This document shows positions 1 through 7,550 of a stretch of 15,079 bases of DNA, one piece after another (the first letter of the stretch is position 1; every line of letters starts with the position of its first letter). The DNA lies in contig JAICHN010000076.1 of assembly GCA_025924845.1 (NCBI GenBank), forward strand, positions 1 through 15,079, written 5' to 3'. Source of the DNA: Chloroflexota bacterium (GTDB lineage: Bacteria > Chloroflexota > UBA5177 > JANWHV01). A program made the position numbers and the translations under genes. The notes beneath the pieces are model-generated. The model did not search any database and was not told the origin of the DNA. It saw nothing but the letters and a program-made list of their open reading frames with translations.

Positions 1-373
1 ATCCGCGGCATACCATTGTGGGCGGATCCAGTCTGAGTGGCCTCTCGGCCGCCTTCGCCGCGTTGCGCCGGCCGGATATCTTCGGCAACGTGCTCTCGCA
101 ATCGGGAGCATTCTGGTGGAAGCCCTCGGACGAGGCTGAGGCCGGCTGGTTGGCACGAGCGTATGCCGTCGCGCCGCGCGCTGCTCGCCGCTTTTATCTC
201 GACGTGGGTTGCCTGGAGAGTAGAGGACAGCGCCCGGCGAACGAAGCTATGCGTGACCTGTTGCATCCGCTGTCCACTACAGGGAGTTTGGCGCCGGCCA
301 CACCTTCCTGTGTTGGCAGGGGACGCTCGCCGACGGCATAGTTGCCCTGACCGATGCCGGGAGGCCCATTTGA
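1..373 (+). pseudogene. Fes/enterochelin-esterase-like alpha/beta hydrolase, 3' part, frameshifted
   Basis: This is the C-terminal part of a putative esterase of the enterochelin esterase (Fes/IroD, esterase D) family. The 5' end lies outside the window. Frame 3 reads a nucleophile-elbow region (TIVGGSSLSGLSAAFAAL), then FGNVLSQSGAFWW and RFYLDVGCLE, as in family members. After MRDLL (249-263) that frame loses family similarity. The expected C-terminus, YREFGAGHTFLCWQGTLADG with the probable catalytic His, resumes in frame 2 from about 272 and stops at TGA 371-373. Only 8 bases separate MRDLL from VHY, where relatives have about 5-6 residues, so a small deletion of roughly 7-10 bases is likely. 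The nucleophile motif reads G-S-S-L-S instead of G-x-S-x-G, a further sign of relaxed selection. Family members usually hydrolyse siderophore esters or other acyl esters. A sequencing or assembly error remains possible. Confidence 0.75.
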
Positions 374-461
374 ATTGATTGTAGCGGTACATAGGTCAAA
401 TTTGGCACAAGCCGGCAGTTCACCAGCGCATGCCCGACCTTCCCAGGAGCACCAAGGAATT

Positions 462-489
462 CTAGTGCCTTACCGGATGAAGGCACTGG
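462..489. repeat. Imperfect hairpin with AGTGCCTT/AAGGCACT arms
   Basis: AGTGCCTT (464-471) and AAGGCACT (480-487) form a perfect 8-bp dyad around an 8-base loop. It extends to 10 bp with one T-G wobble (462-489). A third copy of the half-site, AGTGCCT, lies at 524-530, just before a candidate -10 box. No T-run follows on the plus strand, so an intrinsic terminator for the broken esterase is possible but weak. An operator or mRNA structure for the downstream gene is equally possible. Confidence 0.4.
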
Positions 490-509
490 CCTTACGGAAC
501 CGCTTTACC

Positions 510-538
510 TGAGCCCTTCCCGGAGTGCCTGGTACAAT
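510..538 (+). promoter_or_regulatory. Candidate extended -10 promoter for the beta-propeller gene
   Basis: TGGTACAAT at 530-538 fits an extended -10 element (TGn followed by TACAAT at 533-538). At 17-bp spacing the -35 position holds TGAGCC (510-515), a poor match, as expected when an extended -10 compensates. It lies about 100 bp upstream of the start codon at 639. No other convincing promoter was seen in the 374-638 gap. Confidence 0.35.
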
Positions 539-638
539 GCCTTCAGCATCGGTGATGGGCAGGTAGGGCAATTGGGGCGGCGCCGGCAGGAGCGATACAC
601 GAGCGCCGGCACTGCCGCTGCGGAGAAAGGCAGCGACC

Positions 639-3600
639 ATGACAGTAGGGACGGGGACAGCGCGAGACGGCATCGCCCCAGTACTGGAGAAGCTCGAGTG
701 GCGCTGCCTGGGACCTCATCGCGGGGGCCGGGTCGTGGCGGTAACGGGCGACCCGGACGATTCAATGGTCTTCTACTTTGGGGCTTGCGCCGGCGGAGTT
801 TGGAAGACCAGCGACGGCGGCACCTACTGGGAGAACGTTTCCGATGGCTATTTCGCCACGGCGGCGATCGGCGCCATTGCCGTCGCATCCTCCGATCCCA
901 ACGTCATCTATGTCGGTACCGGTGAGACCTGCATCCGCGGCAACGTCTCGCACGGCGATGGCGTCTACAAGTCCACTGACGGCGGGAAGACCTGGGTCAA
1001 CGTCGGCCTGCGGGACACTCGTCATATCGCCAAGATCCGTATCCATCCCACCAATCCCGATCTCGTCTACGTGGCGGCGCTGGGCCATGCCTTCGGCCCC
1101 AACGAGGAGCGCGGCGTCTTCAGATCGTCCGATGGCGGCGCTACCTGGGAGAAGATCCTCTATCGTAGCGAGAACGCCGGGGCCTGCGACCTTACCATGG
1201 ATCCGCGCAACCCACGGATCCTGTTTGCCGCGATCTGGCAGACGCGGCGCTTTCCCTGGAAGCTGGAGAGCGGCGGCCCCGAATGCGGCCTTTTCCGCTC
1301 CACCGATGGCGGCGCCAACTGGACGGAGATCACCCGCAACCATGGCTTGCCGAAAGGGGTGCTGGGGAAGATCGCCGTCGCTGTCTCCCCGGCGCGGCCC
1401 GACCGGGTATGGGCGCTGATCGAGGCCAAGGACGGCGCATTGTTCCGCTCGGACGACGGCGGCGAGACCTGGCAACGCCTCTGTGCCGAGCCCAAGCTGC
1501 GTCGCCGCGCCTGGTACTACATGCATCTCTACGCCGACCCCCAGGACCCCGAGACCTGCTGGGTGCTGAACCTGGAGGCATGGAAGTCGGTCGATGGCGG
1601 CAAGACCTTCGCCGCGGTGCCGACCCCCCACGGCGACAACCACGACCTGTGGATTGATCCCAGGAATCCGCGACGCATGATTGAGGGCAACGACGGGGGC
1701 GCCTGCGTCAGCTTCAACGGTGGCGCCTCGTGGTCGACGATCTACAACCAGCCGACCGCGCAGTTCTACCACGTCACCACCGACACGCGGGTGCCCTACC
1801 GGATCTACGGCTCGCAGCAGGACAACTCGGCGCTGAGCCTGCCGAGCAGATCCCTGGTCGGCGCGATCGGGGCGAGCGAATGGTTTGTCCCCGGCGGCGG
1901 CGAGAGCGGCTACATCGCGGTGCGGCCCGACCTGCCCGATATTATCTATGGCGGCGCCATCGGCAGCGGCTTCGGCAACGGTCTGCTCTGGCGGCACGAC
2001 CAGGCAACCCAGAGCGACCGCAACATCACCGTCTGGCCGGAAGTCACCGGCATGGGCGAGGGGGCCGACGCGCTCAAGTATCGGTTCCAGTGGACTTTCC
2101 CGGTCGAACTTTCTCCACACGACCCATCCGTTCTGTATGTGACCGGGAATCGGGTCTTCCGCTCGACGGATGAGGGAGGCAGCTGGGAGGCGATCAGCCC
2201 CGACCTGACCCGCGACGACAAAAGCAAGCAGGCGTCCTCGGGTGGCCCGATCACCAAGGACAACACCGGGGCGGAGGCCTACGATACCATCTTCGCCTTC
2301 CGCGAGTCGCCACACCGGCAGGGCCTCTTCTGGGCGGGCACCGACGATGGCCTGGTCCATATCTCCCGCGACAGCGGCGCGACCTGGGAGAACATCACCC
2401 CGCCCGACCTGCCCGAGTGGGCGCTGGTGAGCATCATCGAGCCCTCGCCGCACGACGCCGGGACGGCCTACCTTGCCGCCACCTGCTACAAGCTGGACGA
2501 CTTCCGGCCTTACCTGTTTCGGACCAACGACTACGGCAAGACCTGGAGGATGATCGTCGAGGGCATCCCGGCCCACGAGTTCACGCGCGTCATCCGCGCC
2601 GATCCGGATCGGCCCGGGCTGCTCTACGCCGGAACGGAAACCGGGATGTACGTTTCGTTCGATGACGGCGCGCATTGGTCTCGGCTGGGCGGTAATCTGC
2701 CGGTGGCGCCGGTCTATGACATGGTGCGTAAGGACGGCGATCTGGCCGTCGCCACGCACGGGCGCTCCTTCTGGATTCTGGAGGACGTGGCGATCCTCCA
2801 CCAACTCGCCGCCGGGGAAAGGGTCGAGGATCACCCTCGGCTCTTCGCACCGGCCCCGGCTCCGCGCTACCCGACCTTCTCCTGGCCGGAGGGCGAGACG
2901 CTCGGCATCGACTATGCCCATACCGGCCCGCTGGTGTTCGGCCTGCGCCGTAAGCAACGCCCCGACGGCCGCATCGAGTCCATGCCCCTGGACGCAGGCG
3001 AGAATCCACCTGATGGGTTGGCAGTGCGCTACTGGCTGCCCACCAGGCCGGAGGGTGATATTACCCTGACCTTCCTCGACGAACAGGGCGGCACGATCCG
3101 CGGCTTTAGCAGCAAGAAGGAGAAGGCCGAGCCGGCGAGTGAGGAGGAGACAATCGGTGAGGACGCAGCCCTTCAACTTGGACAGGAAGGCGGCGAGGGG
3201 GCACCCGCCGGCCTCCCGAGCGAGGAGGAGAAGGCGGAGGAGCAGCAGCCGACCGTAGCCAAGGAGGCGGGCCTGAACCGCTTCATCTGGGACATGCGGG
3301 CCGCTCCCGCCCACAAGGTGGAGGGGGACACCGGCATGGCCTTCTTCCTGATCGGTCCAATGGTGCTCCCCGGTCGCTATCAGGTACGCCTGACGTCGGG
3401 CGAGCAGTCCTGGACGCAGCCGTTCGAGATCACGCCCGACCCGCGCGGCCACGATACGGCGGAGGACAGGCAGGCCCAGTATGATCTGCTGGTACGGATC
3501 AACCGGAAGCTGAGCGAGGCCCATGATGCCGTCAACCAGATCCGCGATGTGACGGGGCAGCTTACTACTTGGAGCAAGCGCATCAAGGGGCAGGAACGCC

Positions 3601-3971
3601 TCACGGAGGTGGCGAAAGAGGCGGATGCGCTGAAGAAGGCGCTGACGACGATCGAGGAGGCAATCTTCAAGACCGAGCCGGACACCGACCTGCACTACAC
3701 CGCTACTCTGAAGCTCAGCGGGCGATTGGCGGCGCTGAAGTTCGCGGTAGATTTCAGCAGTTACGCCCCGACCAGGCAGGCCGGGGAGGTCTACGCGGAG
3801 TTGGCGGGCAAGCTCGACGCGGAACTGGCACGGCTGCGGGAGGTACTACACACGGATCTAGCGCGGATCAATCAGCAGATTCACGATGCCGATCTGCCCG
3901 CGATTGCCCCTCGTCCGCCCGAGGAGGCGACCACCGCGGGCGGCGAGGAACCGCCTGACCGTCAGCCATAG
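639..3971 (+). CDS. Asp-box (BNR/VPS10-like) beta-propeller protein, cytosolic form
   Basis: This 1110-aa protein belongs to the large bacterial family annotated as sialidase-like, glycosyl hydrolase (BNR repeat) or sortilin/VPS10-domain proteins. Its biochemical role is not established. At least 11 Asp-box-type segments are visible, among them KTSDGGTYW (56-64), KSTDGGKTW (111-119), RSSDGGATW (162-170), RSTDGGANW (220-228), RSDDGGETW (270-278) and RTNDYGKTW (628-636). They predict one or two beta-propellers over about residues 15-715. Family-typical blocks include HGDNHDLWIDP (331-341) and YGSQQDNSAL (390-399). After these come a beta-rich region, an acidic low-complexity linker (about 826-870), a conserved GLNRFIWDMR segment (878-887) and a helical, probably coiled-coil C-terminus (940-1080). 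AGAAAGG eight bases before ATG 639 supports the start. No in-frame ATG, GTG or TTG lies between it and an upstream TAG (564-566). No signal peptide is seen, although many relatives are secreted. No catalytic residues can be assigned. Confidence 0.93.
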   Translation: MTVGTGTARDGIAPVLEKLEWRCLGPHRGGRVVAVTGDPDDSMVFYFGACAGGVWKTSDGGTYWENVSDGYFATAAIGAIAVASSDPNVIYVGTGETCIRGNVSHGDGVYKSTDGGKTWVNVGLRDTRHIAKIRIHPTNPDLVYVAALGHAFGPNEERGVFRSSDGGATWEKILYRSENAGACDLTMDPRNPRILFAAIWQTRRFPWKLESGGPECGLFRSTDGGANWTEITRNHGLPKGVLGKIAVAVSPARPDRVWALIEAKDGALFRSDDGGETWQRLCAEPKLRRRAWYYMHLYADPQDPETCWVLNLEAWKSVDGGKTFAAVPTPHGDNHDLWIDPRNPRRMIEGNDGGACVSFNGGASWSTIYNQPTAQFYHVTTDTRVPYRIYGSQQDNSALSLPSRSLVGAIGASEWFVPGGGESGYIAVRPDLPDIIYGGAIGSGFGNGLLWRHDQATQSDRNITVWPEVTGMGEGADALKYRFQWTFPVELSPHDPSVLYVTGNRVFRSTDEGGSWEAISPDLTRDDKSKQASSGGPITKDNTGAEAYDTIFAFRESPHRQGLFWAGTDDGLVHISRDSGATWENITPPDLPEWALVSIIEPSPHDAGTAYLAATCYKLDDFRPYLFRTNDYGKTWRMIVEGIPAHEFTRVIRADPDRPGLLYAGTETGMYVSFDDGAHWSRLGGNLPVAPVYDMVRKDGDLAVATHGRSFWILEDVAILHQLAAGERVEDHPRLFAPAPAPRYPTFSWPEGETLGIDYAHTGPLVFGLRRKQRPDGRIESMPLDAGENPPDGLAVRYWLPTRPEGDITLTFLDEQGGTIRGFSSKKEKAEPASEEETIGEDAALQLGQEGGEGAPAGLPSEEEKAEEQQPTVAKEAGLNRFIWDMRAAPAHKVEGDTGMAFFLIGPMVLPGRYQVRLTSGEQSWTQPFEITPDPRGHDTAEDRQAQYDLLVRINRKLSEAHDAVNQIRDVTGQLTTWSKRIKGQERLTEVAKEADALKKALTTIEEAIFKTEPDTDLHYTATLKLSGRLAALKFAVDFSSYAPTRQAGEVYAELAGKLDAELARLREVLHTDLARINQQIHDADLPAIAPRPPEEATTAGGEEPPDRQP

Positions 3972-3983
3972 GGCGAAGGCGCC

Positions 3984-4019
3984 GGCGATCGGTGGCTTAT
4001 GGATTAGACGCCGATCGCC
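3984..4019. terminator. Inverted repeat between convergent genes, possible bidirectional terminator
   Basis: GGCGATCGG (3984-3992) and CCGATCGCC (4011-4019) are perfect 9-bp complements. One T-G wobble and one G-C pair extend the stem inward. The dyad lies 13 bases past the stop of the beta-propeller gene and overlaps the last codons of the convergent membrane-protein gene. There is no U-tract on either side, so termination activity is uncertain. Confidence 0.35.
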
Positions 4020-4243
4020 CGCACCTTGCGCCACTCGGCGCGGGCCGACGCGGTCAACGCCAACGTGGCAGAGAATAACACCGCGACAATCAACCACTCG
4101 AAGGAGCCGTTGTGCTGATCGGGATCGACCCCGAAAACGGCCTCGATCCACTCTCTCGTGACCAGAGTGAGAACGAGTAACGCTCCCGCCATGCCGGCCA
4201 TGCCGGCCTCAAGCCAAAATCGCAACCTCGAAGCTTCCTTCAT
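4004..4243 (-). CDS. Small two-helix integral membrane protein
   Basis: A 79-aa protein with two predicted transmembrane helices (about residues 11-29 and 51-66). The short loop carries EWIEAVFGVDPDQHNGSFEW, and the C-terminal tail is basic (ARAEWRKVR). Small proteins with a helix, a W-I-E-x-x-F-G-x-D-P-D loop and a second helix recur in actinobacteria and Chloroflexota genomes without a known function. They are sometimes loosely labelled as ABC-transporter-related. ATG at 4241-4243 is preferred over a longer frame open to 4360, because AGGAAGG lies 9 bases before it and the extra 39 residues look non-coding. The GMAGMAG stretch in helix 1 comes from a tandem ATGCCGGCC repeat at the DNA level (complement strand). 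The gene stands alone and converges on the beta-propeller gene. Confidence 0.75.
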   Translation of the reverse strand: MKEASRLRFWLEAGMAGMAGALLVLTLVTREWIEAVFGVDPDQHNGSFEWLIVAVLFSATLALTASARAEWRKVRAIGV

Positions 4244-4342
4244 CAGCGCAATCCTTCCTATTCCGTCGCTAAGATTCGGTGAGGAGCACGTTACTGTATA
4301 AGGAGCATATACTTCAGATGCGCCTATCGCCAAGGACCTGAA

Positions 4343-4547
4343 ATGATGACTACCGCACAATCACTTGATGAACTGCTATCGGTCGTCTACGCTCGCCGGC
4401 TTTTGGCTTGACGTAGCTTGGTTGTGGCTGGATCCTCTGCCAAGGGTCGAAGATGCACTGCTGAACATTGCGGGTGACGCTTACGCGCACCGTCTCGTAC
4501 AAAGTCTCCGGCGCTACGGCTATCTACCAGCCGACCAATTGGCGTAG
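4343..4547 (+). pseudogene. Small hypothetical gene interrupted by a +1 frame change
   Basis: AAGGA seven to eight bases upstream supports a start at ATG 4343 (or 4346). The frame encodes MMTTAQSLDELLSVVYARRLLA and stops at TGA 4409-4411. Skipping one base near the T-run at 4401-4404 opens another frame, which continues with WLDVAWLWLDPLPRVEDALL and runs to YGYLPADQLA, stopping at TAG 4545-4547. The joined product would be about 67-68 aa and helical, and reads like ordinary protein across the junction. It matches no family I recognise. The region 4244-4586 otherwise holds only the divergent upstream sequence of the membrane-protein gene. Alternatives are a true 22-codon leader-type ORF, an assembly indel, or chance. 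Confidence 0.35.
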
Positions 4548-4586
4548 TCTGCTGCTTTCCTCAGCGTGCCCAGACCCAGCCACTCT

Positions 4587-6014
4587 TCAACGGCCCCTGG
4601 TCCCGCCGCCGACCGTGGTATTCCAGGCGCTCAGGGCGTCCCACTCGCTGGGGGAGGCATGGTTCCACTCGAAGAAACTGATCCCGTCGGTATGCCCATC
4701 GTGGGCAGCGCGCATAGCGGCCCGGATCTCGGCGGCGGTCGGAAAGCCCTTACCATCCTGGTAGATGTCGAACATCTGCCCGATCGCTTCCACCGGCAAG
4801 TGCGGGGAGTGCGCCGCGGCGCGCACCATCCTGATGCTGTCGGCCACGAACCGGTATGCCTGGTCCGCGGTATAGGAGCGGTGCTCCGAGTGCCAGTAGT
4901 CCTGGGGCATCACGAGATCCCAGCTCCGCGCCACGGTGCGGAAGGGATAGGTCCGGCCCCAGAAGCTCTGAGGCGCGTAGGTAGTAATGGCCATCAGCCA
5001 ATCCGGACCAAGCCGGGCGCGCAGGATCTGACCGTAGGCGCGCACATAGGGTTCCTGCATATTCTGCTCCACGTCGGCCATGATGCCGTCCGGTCGGTCG
5101 CCCGCCGGCGCCACATAGCGCGCCGTCCGCACCGCGATCGCCACGTCGTGCGGCACGTCGTCCAGGAAGGGATAGATCCAGGCGATTACCGCGATATGGG
5201 CGCGGTGGGCCAGGGGGAGCAGCGCAGCCAGGGTAGACGCCCCGTAGAAACCGGAGTGCGTGCTTGCCACCTCGACATAGAGATGGGTGACATGGTTCCG
5301 CTTGGCCGTCGCGATCAGCAGGGCCGGCGGTGCGGCGTCCAGAATCGGCGGCGTACACCACATACCCAGACCGCGCACCGGGGCAAGACTTGGCCGACTC
5401 GTGCCGCGATCCAGGTTTACGTGGTCGGCGCTGACCCAGCCGGAGGTAGGCGCGCTTACCTGGTACCATGCCTGACCCGTGCTGTCCGTCGCCCATTGGA
5501 CGACACGGAGCCTCGTGCCGGAGGGCACGATGCGCAACAGCGGGGCAAGCACCGTGGGTCGGCCGCGCAACCGCGCCGCGCCGTCGGCCACACCGTCGGC
5601 ATGTAGGGCCATCGGCCCATGCGGGCCGGCCGGGTGGGGAGCGACCGGTATCCCTGGGGTGGAAGGACCGGGATTGACGGGCGTGGGCGCCACCAAATCG
5701 GCGCGTATCCAGGCATCCATCGTACCCCACAGCCGCACCCGCAACCAGCGGACGCCCACGACTGTGCCGGCGCCGTTCACCTGCACCTCCTGATCGATAT
5801 CCAGACTGGACAGCACGGCCCCTGCCGGGTGGTCGCGCACTTGTACGTTCCAGTAACGCGTCCACATCAGGGTAGGGGCGAGCGGCCGCGGGTCGAGACG
5901 CATGGCATGGGCCGGCGTAGCGTGCGGCGGAAGATCAGGCAGCCGGCTAGCCGGCACGCCCGCGGCAAGGACCAGCGCGACACAGAGCACACGGAAAGCC
6001 TGGTACGACAGCAC
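4587..6014 (-). CDS. Secreted protein with two SH3-like domains and a TIM-barrel hydrolase-like domain
   Basis: A 475-aa exported protein. Residues 1-23 form a signal peptide (FRVLCVALVLAAGVPA, cleavage near Ala22-Ser23 or later near ATPAHA). Two SH3b-like modules follow, about 50-108 (ending GTMDAWIRADLV) and 138-200 (WYQVSAPTSGWVSADHVNL), joined by a Pro-rich linker (109-135). SH3b domains often bind cell-wall material. Residues about 214-465 look like a (beta/alpha)8 barrel of the putative glycoside hydrolase type, with strands GLGMWC, THLYVEVA, AVIAWIYPF, GIMADVEQN, LMAITTYA, DLVMPQDYW, VEAIGQMFD and GISFFEWN. Asp314, Glu316, Asp372 and Glu449 at strand ends are candidate catalytic or substrate residues; this is inference from fold position. 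The start is GTG 6012-6014, with GGGAGGA closely upstream. It sits 87 bp downstream of the amidohydrolase gene and probably has its own promoter. A role in cell-wall or polysaccharide turnover is likely; the exact substrate is unknown. Confidence 0.85.
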   Translation of the reverse strand: MLSYQAFRVLCVALVLAAGVPASRLPDLPPHATPAHAMRLDPRPLAPTLMWTRYWNVQVRDHPAGAVLSSLDIDQEVQVNGAGTVVGVRWLRVRLWGTMDAWIRADLVAPTPVNPGPSTPGIPVAPHPAGPHGPMALHADGVADGAARLRGRPTVLAPLLRIVPSGTRLRVVQWATDSTGQAWYQVSAPTSGWVSADHVNLDRGTSRPSLAPVRGLGMWCTPPILDAAPPALLIATAKRNHVTHLYVEVASTHSGFYGASTLAALLPLAHRAHIAVIAWIYPFLDDVPHDVAIAVRTARYVAPAGDRPDGIMADVEQNMQEPYVRAYGQILRARLGPDWLMAITTYAPQSFWGRTYPFRTVARSWDLVMPQDYWHSEHRSYTADQAYRFVADSIRMVRAAAHSPHLPVEAIGQMFDIYQDGKGFPTAAEIRAAMRAAHDGHTDGISFFEWNHASPSEWDALSAWNTTVGGGTRGR

Positions 6015-6026
6015 AGCGTCCTCCCT

Positions 6027-6044
6027 GGCGAGGGTATCCTCGCC
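6027..6044 (-). promoter_or_regulatory. Hairpin just upstream of the SH3/TIM-barrel gene ribosome site
   Basis: GGCGAGG (6027-6033) and CCTCGCC (6038-6044) pair perfectly around a 4-base loop. In the minus-strand mRNA the stem ends directly before the AGGGAGG ribosome-binding segment of the GTG start at 6014. There is no following U-run, so it is more likely a 5'-UTR stability or translation element than a terminator. It may also be a chance structure. Confidence 0.3.
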
Positions 6045-6075
6045 CGTCGTGGGTGTCGAATATTCCCTGACCTGG

Positions 6076-6105
6076 AGTATGGCCCAAATAGAGCAGGACT
6101 GTCAC
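6076..6105 (-). promoter_or_regulatory. Candidate sigma-70 promoter for the SH3/TIM-barrel gene
   Basis: Read on the minus strand, GTGACA (6100-6105, five of six matches to the -35 consensus) is followed after 18 bases by CATACT (6076-6081, four of six matches to -10). The element overlaps the stop codon of the upstream amidohydrolase and lies about 60 bases before the GTG start at 6014. The sequence alone cannot show that it is used. Confidence 0.3.
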
Positions 6106-7478
6106 GAGGGACAAGGTAGCTGGAGGTATCTGCTCCGAGGGGTGATCAGCCTCCCGATGGGGGGCGAGATGATTTTGCCGTCGGCGAAGACTGCCGTTCC
6201 TCGAACGTAGGTGCGTACAATGTGTCCACGCACCGCTTTGCCGATATAGGCGCTGCGCTTGTGGCGATAAAAGAGATCGGCTGCCCGCAAAGTGCTCGCT
6301 GCGTCCGGGTCCACCAGCGCCAGGTCGGCATCGTAGCCAACCGCGATTTCGCCCTTGCCCGCGATCTTGAATCGACGCGCCGCGTTGCCCGCCGTGATGG
6401 CGGCAATGGTTGGTAGGGGAAGGCCGCGCCGGCCGTAACCATGCTCCAGGAGCAATGAACGGGTTGACTGACAACCGGAAATGCCGCCCATGAAGGCGAA
6501 AAAGTTGCTGTCTGTTTCGTCGCCGACCGAACACGCCGAATGGTCGGACGCCACGATGCCCAGGGAACCGGCTCGGATGTGCTCCCAGAGCCGATCCGGT
6601 TCCGGGGCGGCGCGCAACGGCGGGGCGCACTTGCCGAGCACCCCGAGTTCTTCGATATCGTCCTCGGTGAACACAAGATACTGCGGGCACGTCTCGCCGC
6701 TTACATTCACCCCGCGCGCCCGCGCCGCCGCGATGAGCGCCACGCCTTTAGCCGTGGTGACGTGTACGATATGCAGCGGACAGTGTGTTTCCTCGGCAAA
6801 CAGCAGCGCCCGCCTAATGGCCTCGTTCTCCGCGATGGGGGGCCGCGAGGCAATGAAATCGCGTGGGCCGGTGCGTCCGGCCGCAATCGCTTGCGCCGTC
6901 AATTGCTGTGTGATCTGCTCGTTTTCGGCGTGTACCGCCATCAGGCAGCCCAACTCGGCGCAGCGGGCCATCCCCTCGTACAGGGTCAAGTCGTCGACGG
7001 CCGGGAAATCCTCCGTCCCATTCGCCATGAATGCCTTGAAGCCGACCACCCCGCGGGCCGCCAGTTCCTCCAGCCGCCCCAGGTTGCCGGGAACCAGCCC
7101 ACCCCAAAACGCGAAATCCACCAACGAGGATCCCTGTACCGCGGCGAGTTTTTGGTCGAAGCTTTTGCCGTCAACGGTCGTGGGTACGCAATCAAGCGGC
7201 ATATCGAACACCAACGTCATGCCGCCTGCGGCCAATGCCCGAGAGCCCGCGCCAAAACCCTCCCACGCGGTATGTCCCGGTTCCTGGAAATGGACATGGG
7301 GATCCACGCCGCCCGGAAAAACGCAGAGATTGCTCGCATCGACCTCCGCGGCGCCGCTTTCCGCGATGTCGGCGCCCAACTCGACGATCACGCTGCCGGC
7401 CACGGCAACATCGCTTCGGACCATGCGGTCACCGGTAATGACCTGTCCGTTCCGAATGATCAGATCAAAGGTAGTCAT
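6102..7478 (-). CDS. allB: Allantoinase-type cyclic amidohydrolase
   Basis: A 458-aa metal-dependent amidohydrolase, the usual length for allantoinase or dihydropyrimidinase. Allantoinase opens the hydantoin ring of allantoin to allantoate in the cytosol. The binuclear metal site is complete: His61 and His63 (GGVDPHVHFQEPG), Lys148 as the carbamylated lysine (GFKAFMANGTEDFP), His183 (AVHAENE), His239 (HIVHVTT) and Asp312 (ASDHSA). TAWEGFGAGSRALAAGGMT and DMPLDCVPTT follow the allantoinase rather than the dihydropyrimidinase pattern. ETCPQYL (262-268) is also shared with the family. The start is ATG 7476-7478. A GGAGG lies rather far upstream (about 15 bases), so initiation may be weak. The gene diverges from the racemase gene with 72 bp between. 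Substrate identity (allantoin versus another 5-substituted hydantoin) cannot be fixed from sequence; neither allantoate amidohydrolase nor ureidoglycolate genes are in the window. Confidence 0.88.
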   Translation of the reverse strand: MTTFDLIIRNGQVITGDRMVRSDVAVAGSVIVELGADIAESGAAEVDASNLCVFPGGVDPHVHFQEPGHTAWEGFGAGSRALAAGGMTLVFDMPLDCVPTTVDGKSFDQKLAAVQGSSLVDFAFWGGLVPGNLGRLEELAARGVVGFKAFMANGTEDFPAVDDLTLYEGMARCAELGCLMAVHAENEQITQQLTAQAIAAGRTGPRDFIASRPPIAENEAIRRALLFAEETHCPLHIVHVTTAKGVALIAAARARGVNVSGETCPQYLVFTEDDIEELGVLGKCAPPLRAAPEPDRLWEHIRAGSLGIVASDHSACSVGDETDSNFFAFMGGISGCQSTRSLLLEHGYGRRGLPLPTIAAITAGNAARRFKIAGKGEIAVGYDADLALVDPDAASTLRAADLFYRHKRSAYIGKAVRGHIVRTYVRGTAVFADGKIISPPIGRLITPRSRYLQLPCPS

Positions 7479-7550
7479 ACCATTGCCGGCCGGCCTCCAC
7501 CCTTTTACACTTCATTCCTTGGGCGATCAGCGTGAGCGAGGGAAGTGTAC

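Noticed and set aside
762..3695. 977-aa open frame antisense to the beta-propeller gene
   Set aside because: Long antisense frames are common opposite GC-rich genes. Its translation is low-complexity and Arg/Gly/Val-rich, resembles no family, and the plus strand carries clear family motifs throughout.
4187..4208. Tandem ATGCCGGCC repeat
   Set aside because: It lies within the first transmembrane helix (GMAGMAG) of the small membrane protein and is explained by coding.
4566..5606. 346-aa plus-strand frame opposite the SH3/TIM-barrel gene
   Set aside because: Arg/His/Gly-rich composition and no recognisable motif; the minus strand has a signal peptide and domains.
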